This document shows positions 1 through 11,049 of a stretch of 64,000 bases of DNA, one piece after another. Origin of the DNA: Rhynochetos jubatus (lineage: Eukaryota > Chordata > Aves > Eurypygiformes > Rhynochetidae); contig CM050654.1 in NCBI GenBank assembly GCA_027574665.1, positions 30,833,722 to 30,897,721 of the forward strand. Reading direction: 5' to 3'. Under the pieces are notes generated by a model. The model had not been told where the DNA came from. It saw nothing but the letters and a program-made list of their open reading frames with translations, and ran no database searches. Position numbers and translations under genes: made by a program. Numbering within the stretch: the stretch's first letter is position 1; every line of letters begins with the position of its first letter.

Positions 1-3000
1 GAGTAGCAAATGTCTCTAGATGAATTCTGATGAGAGAAATCTGCTCAGTTGTGCACAGAAGTCTCCTTTGCTGGATGGCAGGGATTGAATTGCATCTCTC
101 TGTAAACCATGAGGATTGAATCCTCTATGTAAGCCTGAATGTGCAGACATGAAAGAATGCCCACTCAGTAAATGTATACAATAGATGGTACTAGACTAAC
201 TTACTCTTGCAACTGTGCTGTATCAGCCCGAGCTTACCTCTAGACAGATTAAGAGGGCAAAACAATATCTACCCCTCACAAAACAGCCTTTATTGGCATG
301 ACCGGGCAAAATGAAATACTGAATTTCTGCTTTCTGATGCTTCCCCACCTTGTGCTCTGTACCCCAAGCTATGGCAGTTGTCTGTTCTCTGCACTAGGTA
401 CCAGCTTTCTAGCCTTCCAGCTTCCTAAAGGTGCTATCGTAAGAAGCAAGCCACCTTCTTGTTTATACTCAAATGAAAACGCTCAAGCTGTTAATCATGG
501 GCAAACAGGCCTTTGAGAAGAAAACGGCTAATGAGCCACTGTGAGGAAGGTGGCTGTGTAATAACCACCCTAAGTACTTGGAACTTTCTCAAGGGAAAGA
601 GCATTGGTTGGGTTCTCTGATGGATTGTAGCTGTTGGTATTGGAGCTCTAGCAGAGTGCTTGGCTCTCGGCGCTGCTGCTGAAGTCTGCGAGGGCCATGT
701 GAGGAGCTAGGCTGGTGTGGGTAACCGTAGGACTAAAGGAGCAGCCCTGTGTGCTAAATAAAGGGGTGCAGGATAATGCAGTGCCCTGAGCTGAAATGTC
801 CTAGGTTTGCCTGTCCCCAGTGGTTGGTTTGCACCAAAATCTTCCTTTAGGCCAACAATAACTTCTTCTAGCCAGAATGCTGCTGGTTTGTTCTGAATAA
901 GAGTGCATTCAGGGTGTGTGGGAGTGAGCAGATGTGTGGAGGCCCTGTCTGGCCCAGGATCTAAATGGTGGAGAGTGTGTGGATTATAATCACTCCTTCA
1001 GCAATAAAACCAGTGAGCACAAGCTACCTGTATCTGTGCATAATTGCACTCGCATGTGTATACAGGTAATACTCCTTAAATATAGCTTGGAGTAAAGCAG
1101 ATTTCCAAGTTCCTGAGTCTCAGGACTGTAACTAAGCCTGTGCTATCTTTAGGATTTGATCTTTGGGTTGAAAGCTTTCTAGGATGGGAAGAGTTGCATA
1201 AGCTTTAGTATAGCGTGTAGTGCTAAGAGATTAGTGGCCAGGCAGCCACTACTCAGTATAAATAAGTATGTGACCTAGATGGATATACTCTGTGAAACAC
1301 ACAGTTGTGATGGTTGAGGAAAGGTTCCCTTCAATATCGAGACTGGAGATAAGATTCTGGAACAGAGTTCTTATGGAGATAAGGGGGAAAAAGATAACAG
1401 ACCTTAAATGTGTGAAGGAAAAAAGCTCTGCGTGCTGGTTAAGCGCAAATGGATGTGATCTGCCCACCCTGCTCCATGTAAGCATCAAACAGGCAAGAGA
1501 GCTAAGCTTGCTTGGGCCTGTCGTACAGAGGGGATTGGCCTGTCTCACTTGTGACTTGCTGGGGTATTTCCTCCCCTAAGGCTTGATCTGTGTGCTCCGA
1601 GCAGCGCTGAGCCCCTGTATCTCCTGCTGCAGCGCGTACATGGATGGCGGGGGGGTGAGAAGGTGGTTGGTTGCATTGAGATTCAGAAGCATGAATGAGG
1701 GTGGCGTTCTAGCAATAGAAAAACAGATCAGGTTGTCTTTTTGGTCTTGGAATTCTTTTTTTTTTCGGACCCTCACTTCAAAATTCTTTTCCTCTCCTTT
1801 AAAAACAGTTTTTTCCTGTCATGCCAGCTTAACTAGCAATGAATAAAATCAGCAACTGCTGCAGGTTCCTCTGACCGCTGCTGCTATGACCTCCGAGTAC
1901 CTCTTTCAGAACAGCCTTCTGAAATATATCTGGTTGTGTCTTGATGCTTTCACCCGTTCTGTCTTTACATCCAGGGTTGTACACTCTGTGTGTGCATGCA
2001 TCTCTAAGCAGTAGATAGCGTTTGAGTAATACTTTACTGTAACATTATAATTAAGCTATTGTGTATAGTTTGGATTTGAGGACCATCTGCGTATCACACT
2101 GGTAACTCATATCTGCCAAGTAGAACTGGAAACTTCAACGTTTTTAGTCTGAGTACTGCAGTGCTGAGGACCGCTGCAGCCAGGGTTACCCAAGCCCTTC
2201 TCTCTGCATGGCACCTGGCAAGTGCACAATTTGGCTGTGACCAGCTCTTGATGGTTGCAGTATTCAACCCTCGTTAAGTCCTGAAGTGGCGATAATGCAT
2301 GCTTACCAATGGAAACTACCTTCCCTGGCAGCCTCCAGTTTTTGTACACAAACCCTGCCTTGCGGCATGGGTGATCTCTTCAGGGCAGCCCTGGCACCAC
2401 TGTATTCCACAAATAACGCTGGGATTGCAGTTTCCTTGGGGTTTCCTGTCTATCTGTAATTCCCTCTAGAGATCCTTACCCCTAATGCTGTTACAGGCCT
2501 TTAGGAAGTTCTAATTTATGGGCATCGAACTCCATATAGGGTCCATGTGTTTTGTAATTGTTTGGTAAGTAATATTTCCTTCATAATCTTGGAAAAATTA
2601 CTTTGCCTAGGCATGGATTACAGAAAGCATCTGCTCATCAAAATCACAATATCAGCATCAGCTGGAGCACAGCTCATTGCAGAGTTTATTGTCGAGGTAC
2701 CTGATAGGATCAGTGTTATTGCATGATGAGCTTTGCTTTTTGTTTTGGAGTGAGGCGTGAGATAACCACTTTTCAGATTAAAGGACTCTAGTAAATCGCT
2801 TCTGTGCTAACAGACAGTGAATCATCTTGAGAAGAGAGCAACAGTATTTCTAAGAAGAATTACTTGTTGGGTCTTTCTTGACCAGTTTCTGGGGAACCAA
2901 ACATGAACAGATCATCTCAGATAAGCGTTTGCTTTGGTTCTCAAGATGTTGGCTCAAAAAAATTGCATCATTTCTGGCCAACACTTTTTATTTTCTCTAG

Positions 3001-5604
3001 AATTTCTACAGGAAGGTTTCTGAGAACTGCCAAGTAGACTGTTGAATCCTCCTTAAGCAGAAGAGATGAGGATGCCTAGGCTGGACAGAAATGAAGAAGC
3101 CCAGAGGAGCGTAGAGATGATGACTTGGTTGTGATGCTTCCTAGGCTGAATGCCTGTAGTATGTGTGAATTCCTGCTCTCATGACTTTTTGAGGTCATTC
3201 AGTTAACCACATAAGGTGCTGAAGACAGTCTAAGTAGATACGGAGTTCAGACCAGCTTTTTGAGGAGATGTAAAAAGAATGAGGAAAAGAGAAGTTTTGA
3301 ATGAGAATGTTTGCATTTTGTTAAAATACATATTCCTGCTGCTTTGGGGGAGGTAAGGGAAATGCAAAAAGAAGGTGAAGATGTACTGAAAGAGGGAGAA
3401 GAAAGTGTGACGTAAGTTCTTTCACGATTTAGACCTAAAACTTGATAGTAGTAGTCATCCAAGGGGAGAATTGAAAGACTGTGTGTCTGAGCTATTACAC
3501 TGCCCAGTTCAATGCAACTGTGGTGACAGCTTCTCCTGGTTGTTAACTGGTTAGCAGTTCCGTCCCAAGTGATCTTGGTCCCCCTGCACAAGAATAATTT
3601 GTGATGGCTTGGGTATTTGCAGGCAGCAGCTCCCTGCTTATCAGCTGTATGCACAGGAATGGCCCAATTAGTGGAAAGTTCTGAAGAATCTGCTAGTGTA
3701 GCTTTTATTTCTCTGCTTGCAGATTCCGGTGTTGGAGAAAAGCTCCCGAAGGGCAGACTCAAAGCTCATGGTTTGTGTCCACAGGAAGAACTATTCAGCT
3801 CCTAAACAGAGATACCAACTTCATGCAGGGCTTTCAGAAATCCCATGCTACGTCTGCTGTAGCGAAGGGTCTGGCCTGCTGGGACCAGCTAGGGCTTGGG
3901 CTCCAGTTGTTCCTGTGGCTTTTCTGGATCCATGGAAGAAATGAGTGTGTTCTCAGATTTTCCTCCTCTGAAAAGCAAATCCCTCTGCTGTGGTGAGGAA
4001 GGAATGGAGGTTAGAGGCAAAGATGAAGGAGCCTTTCATTCGACAGAGAAGGCTTTGTTGATGCACAACACGTACCTGGTGAGTTAGCCGCTGAGCCCTC
4101 TCCTGACTTGCTTTGAACAGGGGCCCTTGTTACAGAACCTGTTCTCCATCTCTCATCTCCCGTATGCTCTCTCTTCTGTGCAGCTTGGTTTGTCTCCTGA
4201 AAATTCATACCTGGCTTGTTCCCGTAAGTGTGCTTACGCATGACGGGATTATTTGCTCCCTCTAAGAGATGAGGCCTTCTTCATGGTGCTGTTTAAAGTT
4301 TAAAGAAAAGTGCAGTGTCTTAAAAAGGTAATTAAAGAAGACCCAACAACAACCCAAACTGTTCTTTAATCTCTTCAGTTTTACTTCCACATGCTGTGTA
4401 TCTTGTTCTACCAGTTCCAATGCTCTTGCAAAACAGTTGCACAATGACTTCCTCTTAGCAACCAGCAGAATTAAACTTGAGCTCACCTAATTGGCTGTAC
4501 CTTTGTGAAGATCCTCGATGTATTGAGTTTCCAATTAACTCTGCAACCCCTCCTTTTTCCTGCACCTTTTCATTGCCATGACTTTTGGAATAAATACTTG
4601 TGGACATCCATCACATACAGCTCTCAGAGATATGGGCGCTGACTGCAGCCTGAAATGCCAACCCATCCCTTAACCGGTTTCCTTTCTACACCTGACTGCA
4701 CACTGACAATTTATGAAAAGATCTAAGCCTTTACCAGAGTTCTGATCCAAGTGTTCACAGCAGTTTAAAAAAAAAAAAAAATCTCCCACCACCAAGTGTT
4801 CCTAAAAGTTAAGGCTGTTTTAAAGGCCAACATCCGATTGAGATTCCCTTTTCAAATAAAACCAGGTTTTGTGCCAGTTTCTGATCTTGCTGGAATAATA
4901 CAAGAGAGGCAGCACAAGGTAATGGGCCACTCGGAGCAGTAGGGTCAAACTGTTTTGGAATTAGCTGTCCTTCAGCAGCTCTTCTAGAAAGGCTTGTGTG
5001 CTTTACAATCCTCTCCCACCACAGTGTAGAACAACTTCCCGTGCTGAATGATAACACACTTTTTTTTCCCCCAATGTGAAAGTCACCAATAGAAACACTT
5101 AGCTAACATGTCATAAATGCTTTTTTTTGTAAATACTGGTAATCAAAAATGTTTGCTAAATGCAACCTGAACTTGGGTGGGAAAAACTCCATGTAGATTA
5201 TCAGCTACACTTGCGTTGTTCCCTTATTTGAGCTACTTTCCCCCTCACAAGCCAGACCCTTCGTGGTAACCTTCACCATGATATGGTATTTGTCAAGGAT
5301 ACTGATGATCAGGGGCAGTGACTATGTTTAACCCAAGATGCAAGACCGTTAAGCTATTTAAAAGTTCTTTAGAAAGTACCACCTGGAAGGAGTGTGCTGA
5401 GCTTAGTGGGGACTTTTTATCGCCGTTAATTTGTAAAACAAAACGACTGCTAAAAGCTTAGAACCCATCCCTGCTTTTGTACTTTCCATTTGACTCCCTC
5501 CCGGTGATGAAACAACAGCTACTCACAGGTGAATAATTGAGGTCCCCGAGAGAGAAACTTGTTAAAATTTTAATAATGTCTCGGCTATATTTATAATTCT
5601 GTAG
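1..5604. other. Stretch with no recognisable gene
   Basis: This is unique-looking, moderately AT-rich vertebrate DNA. All open frames are short, carry no domain that I recognise and overlap each other on both strands, as expected of non-coding sequence. The only simple-sequence features are a run of ten T at 1756-1765 and a run of fifteen A at 4767-4781. A donor-like site at about 2562 has an acceptor-like site some 60 bases upstream, but all three frames between them hold stops. Confidence 0.5.
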
Positions 5605-5775
5605 AGAGACTCTGAGCTGAGCGATTCAAAGAAGCTGCCATGTTACATCAGAGCCTTTGATCCAAATGACCTCCGTTCTGGAAACGAGAAGTGCTTATGC
5701 TGCACAAATCTCTCTAAACCTAACAAAAATACGTGTGAGATTGTCTGTGCTGTACCGGAGAAAGATCGTTGTCAG
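5605..5775 (+). other. Candidate coding exon, cysteine-rich, unidentified
   Basis: The segment follows a T-rich tract ending TTCTGTAG and ends CAG|GTAATT, so it has the form of an internal exon. It is 171 nt long (57 codons), open in frame 0 with phase 0 at both ends, and the codon just before it is a TAG that would lie in the intron. The translation has seven cysteines, including a CLCC cluster followed by CEIVC, so a disulphide-rich secreted or extracellular segment would be the natural reading. I recognise no family; the spacing resembles but does not match the CxC...CxxxC pattern of endothelin-like peptides. A CpG-dense patch starts at its 3' end. It may be a pseudo-exon, since no homology supports it. 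Confidence 0.22.
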
Positions 5776-5990
5776 GTAATTTCAGCCGCTGTGGAATGGG
5801 AGCAGCTCTGTGATGGGAAGCTGGCAAACAGCCCGTGTCCGTGGGATGTGTTTGATGGTGCTGGTGGATTGATTTGACGCTTGCCGGGACCTTGAGAGCA
5901 ACCCCCGGGCAGGTGCGTCGGTTGCTGGAGATGCAGAGTGCAAACTGCTCCCTGCTACGTGGCAGCCAGTGAACCTCCCCGGTCTTATCA
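5750..5990. promoter_or_regulatory. Small CpG-dense patch
   Basis: CpG dinucleotides are scarce in the surrounding kilobases but occur about a dozen times here, for example in CCGG, GCCGC, TCCGTGGG and GTGCGTCGG contexts. Long stop-free frames on both strands go with the raised GC content. It could be a minor CpG island, an alternative promoter or conserved coding sequence. No TATA box or obvious initiator was seen. Confidence 0.3.
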
Positions 5991-6178
5991 GCTGCTCACA
6001 CCAGGCAGAGCCCTCCTGCCTGATAGAGATGCTCAGCTGCGAGAGACTGCCCTGCAGCTGTGTTTTCTTCACCTCGTACTTCTCTGACAAGGAGGAGGGG
6101 CTGTGCAAACAGTAAATTTGTTTTCCAAGCTAAATGAAAACCGTAATTTCAAACTTGGCTCTTCTCACACCTCTTCAG

Positions 6179-6205
6179 TTTACAGGGATAGTGGCAGGAT
6201 GCTCG
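6179..6205 (+). other. Possible 27-nt microexon
   Basis: A pyrimidine-rich acceptor ending CACACCTCTTCAG precedes 27 nt, open in frame 0, that end TCG|GTAAGG, a good donor. The length is a multiple of three and the phases are 0/0, matching the phases of the candidate exon at 5605-5775. Microexons of this size are common in vertebrate neural genes, but a 27-nt open stretch is expected by chance, so the support is only the quality of the two splice sites. Confidence 0.12.
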
Positions 6206-6534
6206 GTAAGGAGGGAAATACTTTAGTCATCCCACCATAAGGTGAGGTGACAGTTCAAGGTAGCGCAGTGGCTCAGCAGCAGGACTCCTCGCTGCTGGAA
6301 TCTGCTCAGGTGCTAAAGTCACACTATAACACCCAGACAGCTCACTGGCTGCTACAGCCTCCCCAGACTGCCACACAACGTGGATCCAGTGAAATCAGGC
6401 CACTCAGTCTTCCAGGTTTCTTTTCCCCCATGTTAGCATGAGCGTCCCTCCTCTCCTCATGGGAGACGGCATTTAGGATTGTGTTAACTGCACCTGGTAT
6501 GGAGAAGTGATAATACGTCGCTGCTCCTTCCCAG

Positions 6535-6808
6535 CGTTGCTGAGGCCTCCTTAGCCCAGTCCTGTTGGCTAAACCACTGGGGTTCCTTCCCTCCACCTTC
6601 CCACTGCATTGGGGGAGGAAATGGAGAGCACCTTTGCAATGCATACAGCTGCTGCACTCCAACGGGGGGAGGTGGAGACAACAGCAGCAAGGACCACAGC
6701 ACGGACCTTCTCTCAAGGCTGGAGCGTGACTATGCCAAGTCAAGCGGGAGCCCCAAGGGAACATCTGGGTTACTTCGCATGGTGGTGTGTGGTTGGGTGG
6801 CCCATGAG
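6535..6808 (+). other. Candidate exon, unidentified
   Basis: The acceptor GCTGCTCCTTCCCAG and the donor CATGAG|GTGAGA bracket 274 nt, open for 91 codons after one leading base (incoming phase 2, outgoing phase 0). The translation is rich in glycine, serine and cysteine and has no recognisable domain. Another plus-strand frame and a minus-strand frame are also open across this GC-rich stretch, which weakens the case. Its phase is not compatible with direct splicing from 6179-6205. It is probably a pseudo-exon. Confidence 0.12.
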
Positions 6809-8022
6809 GTGAGAAGAGAAAGGGGGTGTCTCTGTGTCCTCTCCTGGTGTCCCCTGTCTCCCTGGCTTAGCCTGGGGCAGCTCTAGCAGTGCTGCATTGT
6901 TTCCTTGCAGACACGCTGCTGTGATGGGTGGCAGGTCCCGTGTCCATAACCAGTGGGAATGATTCTCTCACCCTACTCTTCATGCAATTACTCTGTGTTG
7001 GTCCAGTTGATGCCACAGGATTTTACATCTTTGCTGTGTCCCTTCTGACAAAAGGAAGACGGAGTTTTCCTAAAGAGGCCACTGTCAAAGCACAAAGAAA
7101 GAGTGTCTCAGAAGGAAGCCAAGCCATGGGAACCACACCAGGTAGTCCTTTTCCCTCTGGGTCTGAGTTAGTCACACATCCAAGCTCACAGTCCTGTCAG
7201 GGCATAACCCACCCAGCTGCATGGTCTCCCAGCCTCCAGCGATACCCTCCATGTGGAAAGAAAAAGCATAAAATGCAAATGTTTGAGTCACAAACAAAGG
7301 GTGGGTGAGCAGGATTAGGTGAGGCTGGGCTGACTAACCCACCCCAGCAACTGGCAAGTATTGCTCCTGATTCGTCCTGCCCGAGACGGATCTGGCTGTG
7401 CTGAAGCTCAAGGTGGTGTTGGAAGGGGCTGCTGCTGCAGCAATGTCTCAGCTCTGATCCTGGGCCACCCTGCCAAAGTGGGATCCCAGGCTTGGGCCTG
7501 GCTGGATTTACAGGGAGACATCACAAAATTGAAGATAAAAAGCAAACCAGGGATATATTGTTGCTACTGTTTCATCTGACAAAGGAGAGTCGAATCCCTT
7601 GAGGCAGAAACAATTTATTTGTGGCCCAAAGTGACTCATTAGGAGCTGTTTCAAACAATTGGTGTCTTTGTATTGAACAGGCACGTCCTGATGAATTTGG
7701 CAAGCACGCAATTTCAGATTATTTTATAGTCTGCTTTGCAGAGCTATACGCAGGGTTAACAGCACTTTAGTATTAATTGTGTACCTCTGGCAATTTTCAA
7801 ACACACATTTTTCTGACTAGAATCTTGTTCCTGCTTTTAAAATTCCTAGTTCTTGAACAACAAAACAAGTGGAAATTAGCGCATTGCTTTCTCAAACGGC
7901 TTTATCTGGGGCTTTCAGGGTATGATGCAATTAAGCGTTTTATTGTGAGGCCCTGTATGGACAGTGTAAAATTCACTTCTCCTCAGCAACAGCACAGCCT
8001 CCCCCAGACTACAGTGTGATGG
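6809..8022. other. Stretch with no recognisable gene; AT-rich part may be conserved
   Basis: A plus-strand frame of about 126 codons (6928-7308) is open, but a TGA at 6922 separates it from the nearest good acceptor, and it has no recognisable domain. From about 7590 to 7960 the sequence becomes AT-rich and repeat-free, with motifs such as AACAATTTATTTGTGG and GTATTAATTGTG. In bird DNA this texture is often seen in conserved non-coding elements. That is a guess from composition only. Confidence 0.3.
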
Positions 8023-8661
8023 CTAGCGACCGGCTGTGCCAAAATAACGCTTCGGAGAGGCAGGTTTACAGCTGGCTGACGCTGGGCTGGGAGAAAACAA
8101 GACGGTCAGGATGTGTTTAGCAGTAAACCAGCTTACCTGTACGGTCACGCTGACAGGCAGATGCATAAATACAAAAGTGTGGCTTCTTATCACAAGCAAC
8201 ATGTGTGAGTGGGGTCCGAGATGGGGCTGCTTTGAATTTCCAGGAATTAGCTGGTAATGTATTAGCTGTGTTAAGATAAAACTGCGTCTGCAAGGCCTGT
8301 TGTTAACTCTTTTGTGTGTTGTGTGCGCTGAGATACAGACAGCTCTGAGGGAAGAGCATTTGGTGCTATAGATTCCAGTCTCGACTTCTACAGGATGAAG
8401 ACAACTGTTACGCAGCAATTGTTCCAATTGGGCCAAGCTAGAGCCAGTGCAGCCGAGGGCAGCCCCCTTCTTTTGGTGACCACAGGGAGAGGCTCCCAGA
8501 TAGCGCTGCGAGAACTGGCTCACAAGGCCAACATCTCTGCCAGCTGCATTATCATGCTCGGCTCCTGGCTCCCCATCCCTTGAGGAGCAGTCAGCTCCCC
8601 AACGAAGAAGAAATTTAAATCCAAGCAGTTTTAAAAATATAACAAACAAAACCCCCTGCAA
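8023..8661 (-). other. Longest stop-free frame of the window, with an embedded exon-like segment
   Basis: The minus strand is open for 212 codons, the longest frame in the window, but no domain is recognisable and cysteine, histidine and serine are over-represented. Inside it, 8137-8344 has the form of an internal exon: the acceptor TGCTCTTCCCTCAG, then 208 nt (one leading base plus 69 codons), then the donor TACAG|GTAAGC, which is close to consensus. If a minus-strand gene starts at the CpG island near 10.8 kb, this lies downstream of it in the right orientation. In moderately GC-rich DNA of this length a frame of this size is only mildly unusual, so it may be chance. Confidence 0.18.
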
Positions 8662-9833
8662 TTAGAAAACACCCCAGCTGATGAAAGTACTTGCGTTTCA
8701 TGTACTTGCTGGTTTCCAAATGCCTAAACTTGGCGTCCCAAATGGTTCAACCAATTTGACCAGACTAACCCCAAATATAGTTTGTATCCTCTCTGGGCAA
8801 ATCTTTACTTAAGTTTCAGCTCCTGCAAATACACACCTTTTCCCAGGAGCTTGTCTTACCCCAAAGACTTACATTTGCATGCTGGTGAAGCACATAAATA
8901 ATATTTAAAACTGGTGTTTCAGCACACAGCACTGGAGGATTTGTGTGCGAGACAGGAGAGAGTGCTGTGTTCAGGAATAGTTTGATTCCCTGGGCTCTTG
9001 CTGTGCAAGGAAATCTGAAGCAATATGGTTTGGGGCCTCTTCCCACAGTGTTCTAGTCTTAAATCGGTTATTTTTGCAAGCTGTGTGCTCTCCTTCTTGT
9101 GCAACCACAGTTTGCCAAGGAAGGCAGACCTTTTTTCCACAGCCTCAGACTAAGAATGGAGAGATTCTCTGAGGCTTGGGATAGGAACCAGCCCCATGAG
9201 AGCTGGTGTAAGTATTTATTAGGACCCACAGAGCTCAGAGGGCTTCCCAAGGTTGTTCTATGGAGCAGGACCTTTTACTAACGGATTTCTTAATGATTGC
9301 CCGGGTTCCAACAGACCCCCTAACCAGGACAGTGGGAATTGGGCACCTAGAAGATGAAACCAATTACTAGCAGGGATAGAAAAAATAGAGAATCAGGACA
9401 AATAGAGTGGAGCTTTTTGAAACACCTCCCACAGAAGGTGTTTCCTCCAAGGGAACTCTGCCAACAGTTGTACAAACACCCAGATGGCTGCTGCGTGTGC
9501 CCTGTGTCCGGTGGGCTTGGCTCCCTGACAGGTCCCACACAGCCATGCCCATGAGCTTTGCTACCCTGCTTCTCCCCAGCTCCCACTCTAGGACCTTCTC
9601 CTGCCTCACTCCTCCAGTGGGGATAATGCGCCTTGGCACTCAGGCCAGGTGCCAGAGAAGGATGCTGGTGTTTGGAATCTGTCTCCCTTTAAAAGCCCTG
9701 TTGATGTTTCAGTTCATCTTGTGAGGCTGTTTGGCACTGCTGAGAAATCAGGCTTTTCTGTTGATTTATACGTGTACATCTACAGATAGGTGAGATGAGA
9801 TTAACTCCTGAAGGGAACTATTTCCTTCCTCAG
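8662..9833. other. Stretch with no recognisable gene
   Basis: Only short overlapping frames occur here. No repeat, tRNA or simple-sequence tract stands out. Confidence 0.5.
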
Positions 9834-9955
9834 TTCCACCAGACTGCAACGCGTCCCAAGGACTGCCTTCCCAACAGCAGTCATGAAAGAAAAAGCCATT
9901 CCCAAAGACCATCCATGCAAAGACCCCACAGCTTTATGCTGCATTTCTGTTGCTG
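9834..9955 (+). other. Candidate exon with strong splice sites, unidentified
   Basis: The acceptor GAACTATTTCCTTCCTCAG and the donor TTGCTG|GTAAGT are both near consensus. The 122 nt between them are open in two of the three plus frames: frame 0 (40 codons plus two bases) and frame +1 (also open to the donor). Frame +1 gives a lysine- and proline-containing peptide ending in a double-cysteine stretch; frame 0 is rich in serine, histidine and arginine. Neither matches a family I know. It lies about 450 bases upstream of the CpG island at 10.4 kb and could belong to an upstream plus-strand transcript or to a non-coding RNA. Confidence 0.22.
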
Positions 9956-10507
9956 GTAAGTGGATATTTTCTCCGGTGTTTCCTGAGCTCTGTCGCAAGC
10001 ACCTAGTCCCAGCTGTCACGTCAGGCCTGCCCTGACAAAATTCCTGCCGCAGCCTGAAAGCACCAAGCTGGCACCGCAACTGTTTGGCAATCGCCCAGCG
10101 GCGATTTAAAAGACTGAGAGGCAGTGATGACGGAAGAGAGCGTGTTGCTCCCCTGCAGCCCGATCCGGAGGAAAGATAGCCATCCTCCTGGCTGCAGGTC
10201 CAGGCCTAGGCGTTCACAAGCCACCTCACCGGCCTGTTACCTGCCCTGCTCCGTTTGGTGCCAAAAACTTGTTCCGTAGGCAGCGCATGTCCTGGTCCCT
10301 GCAGGTCATGGTTTAATCCTGCCTGCTGAAGGCTGCCATAACAAAAAACTGTGTTTTTCTTCCCAGGGGTGACCTCGCATGTTCCTATTTCCCCTAATAC
10401 TGTGTTACCGAGGCCAGGGAGCTCTGCTCAGGCCAGGCCGGAGCCCCGGGGAGGGTCGGGTGGCCCGAAGTGCTCCCGGGGCTCTCCAGCTTCTCGCCGG
10501 GACCCTG

Positions 10508-10548
10508 AGGCGGGTGAGGGGAGGCGGGTGAGGGGAGGCGGGCAGGGG
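10508..10548 (+). repeat. G-rich minisatellite, 14-bp unit, about 3 copies
   Basis: The unit AGGCGGGTGAGGGG occurs at 10508-10521 and 10522-10535, with a partial third copy to 10548 that changes T to C. The closely spaced runs of three or more G on the plus strand could form a G-quadruplex. It sits inside the CpG island. Confidence 0.8.
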
Positions 10549-10670
10549 CCCCAGCAGCGGGTTCATGTCCCGCCGGCGGCTGTGCCTGCGGGCGCCTTTC
10601 GCACCGCGACCCACTCAGAGCAGCGTGGGCGATGGCTCCTGGGTCCCTGCGGGCATGGCAAGGGGCTGTG

Positions 10671-10815
10671 TTATTTTAATCGCTGCCCCGGGGGGACAAA
10701 GTTTCCTCCATCGTGTTTTATTTCAGCGTCCCGCAGGTGTCGCCCCCCCGCCCCCACCCAGTCCCGCAGCATCCTCGGCACGGAGGGCGGCGATGGCTGA
10801 GGGGCAGGCGCCATC
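10671..10815 (-). other. Possible first coding exon from the CpG island, minus strand
   Basis: A minus-strand ATG (bases 10813-10815) sits inside an AAGATGGCGC motif, an arrangement seen in many YY1-driven vertebrate genes where the motif covers the start codon. The frame runs about 47 codons to a stop near 10671. A donor-like TGG|GTGGGG about 19 codons in would end a first exon earlier. The peptide starts MAPAPQPSPP and is proline-rich, a common but uninformative feature of CpG-island first exons. I recognise no protein. Confidence 0.2.
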
Positions 10816-11049
10816 TTCTGGGCTCCGCCGCACGGCGGAGAGGATGGCAGGGCACGGGGGCGACGGGGAAGCGCTGCTGAAGGAGCAGGGGCGATGGGGA
10901 GCAAAGGGGAGCTCAGAGGGGCCGGGAGGGGAGCGGGGCCCAGGGGCCGGGGCACAGCGAGCCTCTTTCCCGCCCTACGGCCGCTGCATCCCTGAGGGGT
11001 GCCCCGTCCCTCCAGCCGCACTGGAGCGCTCCCAGGCCTCGGCAGTGGG
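10793..11049 (+). other. Possible first coding exon from the CpG island, plus strand
   Basis: The ATG at 10793 has the context GGCGATGG, with a purine at -3 and G at +4, and opens a frame of 87 codons ending at a TGA near 11051. A donor-like GGG|GTGAAA just before the stop could end a first exon. The product would be rich in glycine, alanine and arginine with no known domain. Because every frame is open in this GC-rich island, the frame itself is weak evidence. It faces the minus-strand start about 20 bases away, so at most one may be real, or the island is bidirectional with overlapping 5' ends. Confidence 0.15.
10808..10817 (-). promoter_or_regulatory. YY1-type motif
   Basis: Read on the minus strand this is AAGATGGCGC, close to the YY1 consensus AAGATGGCGGC. 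YY1 sites of this kind usually lie just downstream of transcription starts in CpG-island promoters and read in the direction of transcription, which favours a minus-strand transcript. Confidence 0.5.

Noticed and set aside
6928-7308. 126-codon plus-strand frame that could be a coding exon
   Set aside because: A TGA at 6922 separates it from the good acceptor at 6910, no domain is visible, and about fifteen frames of this length are expected by chance over six frames of 64 kb.
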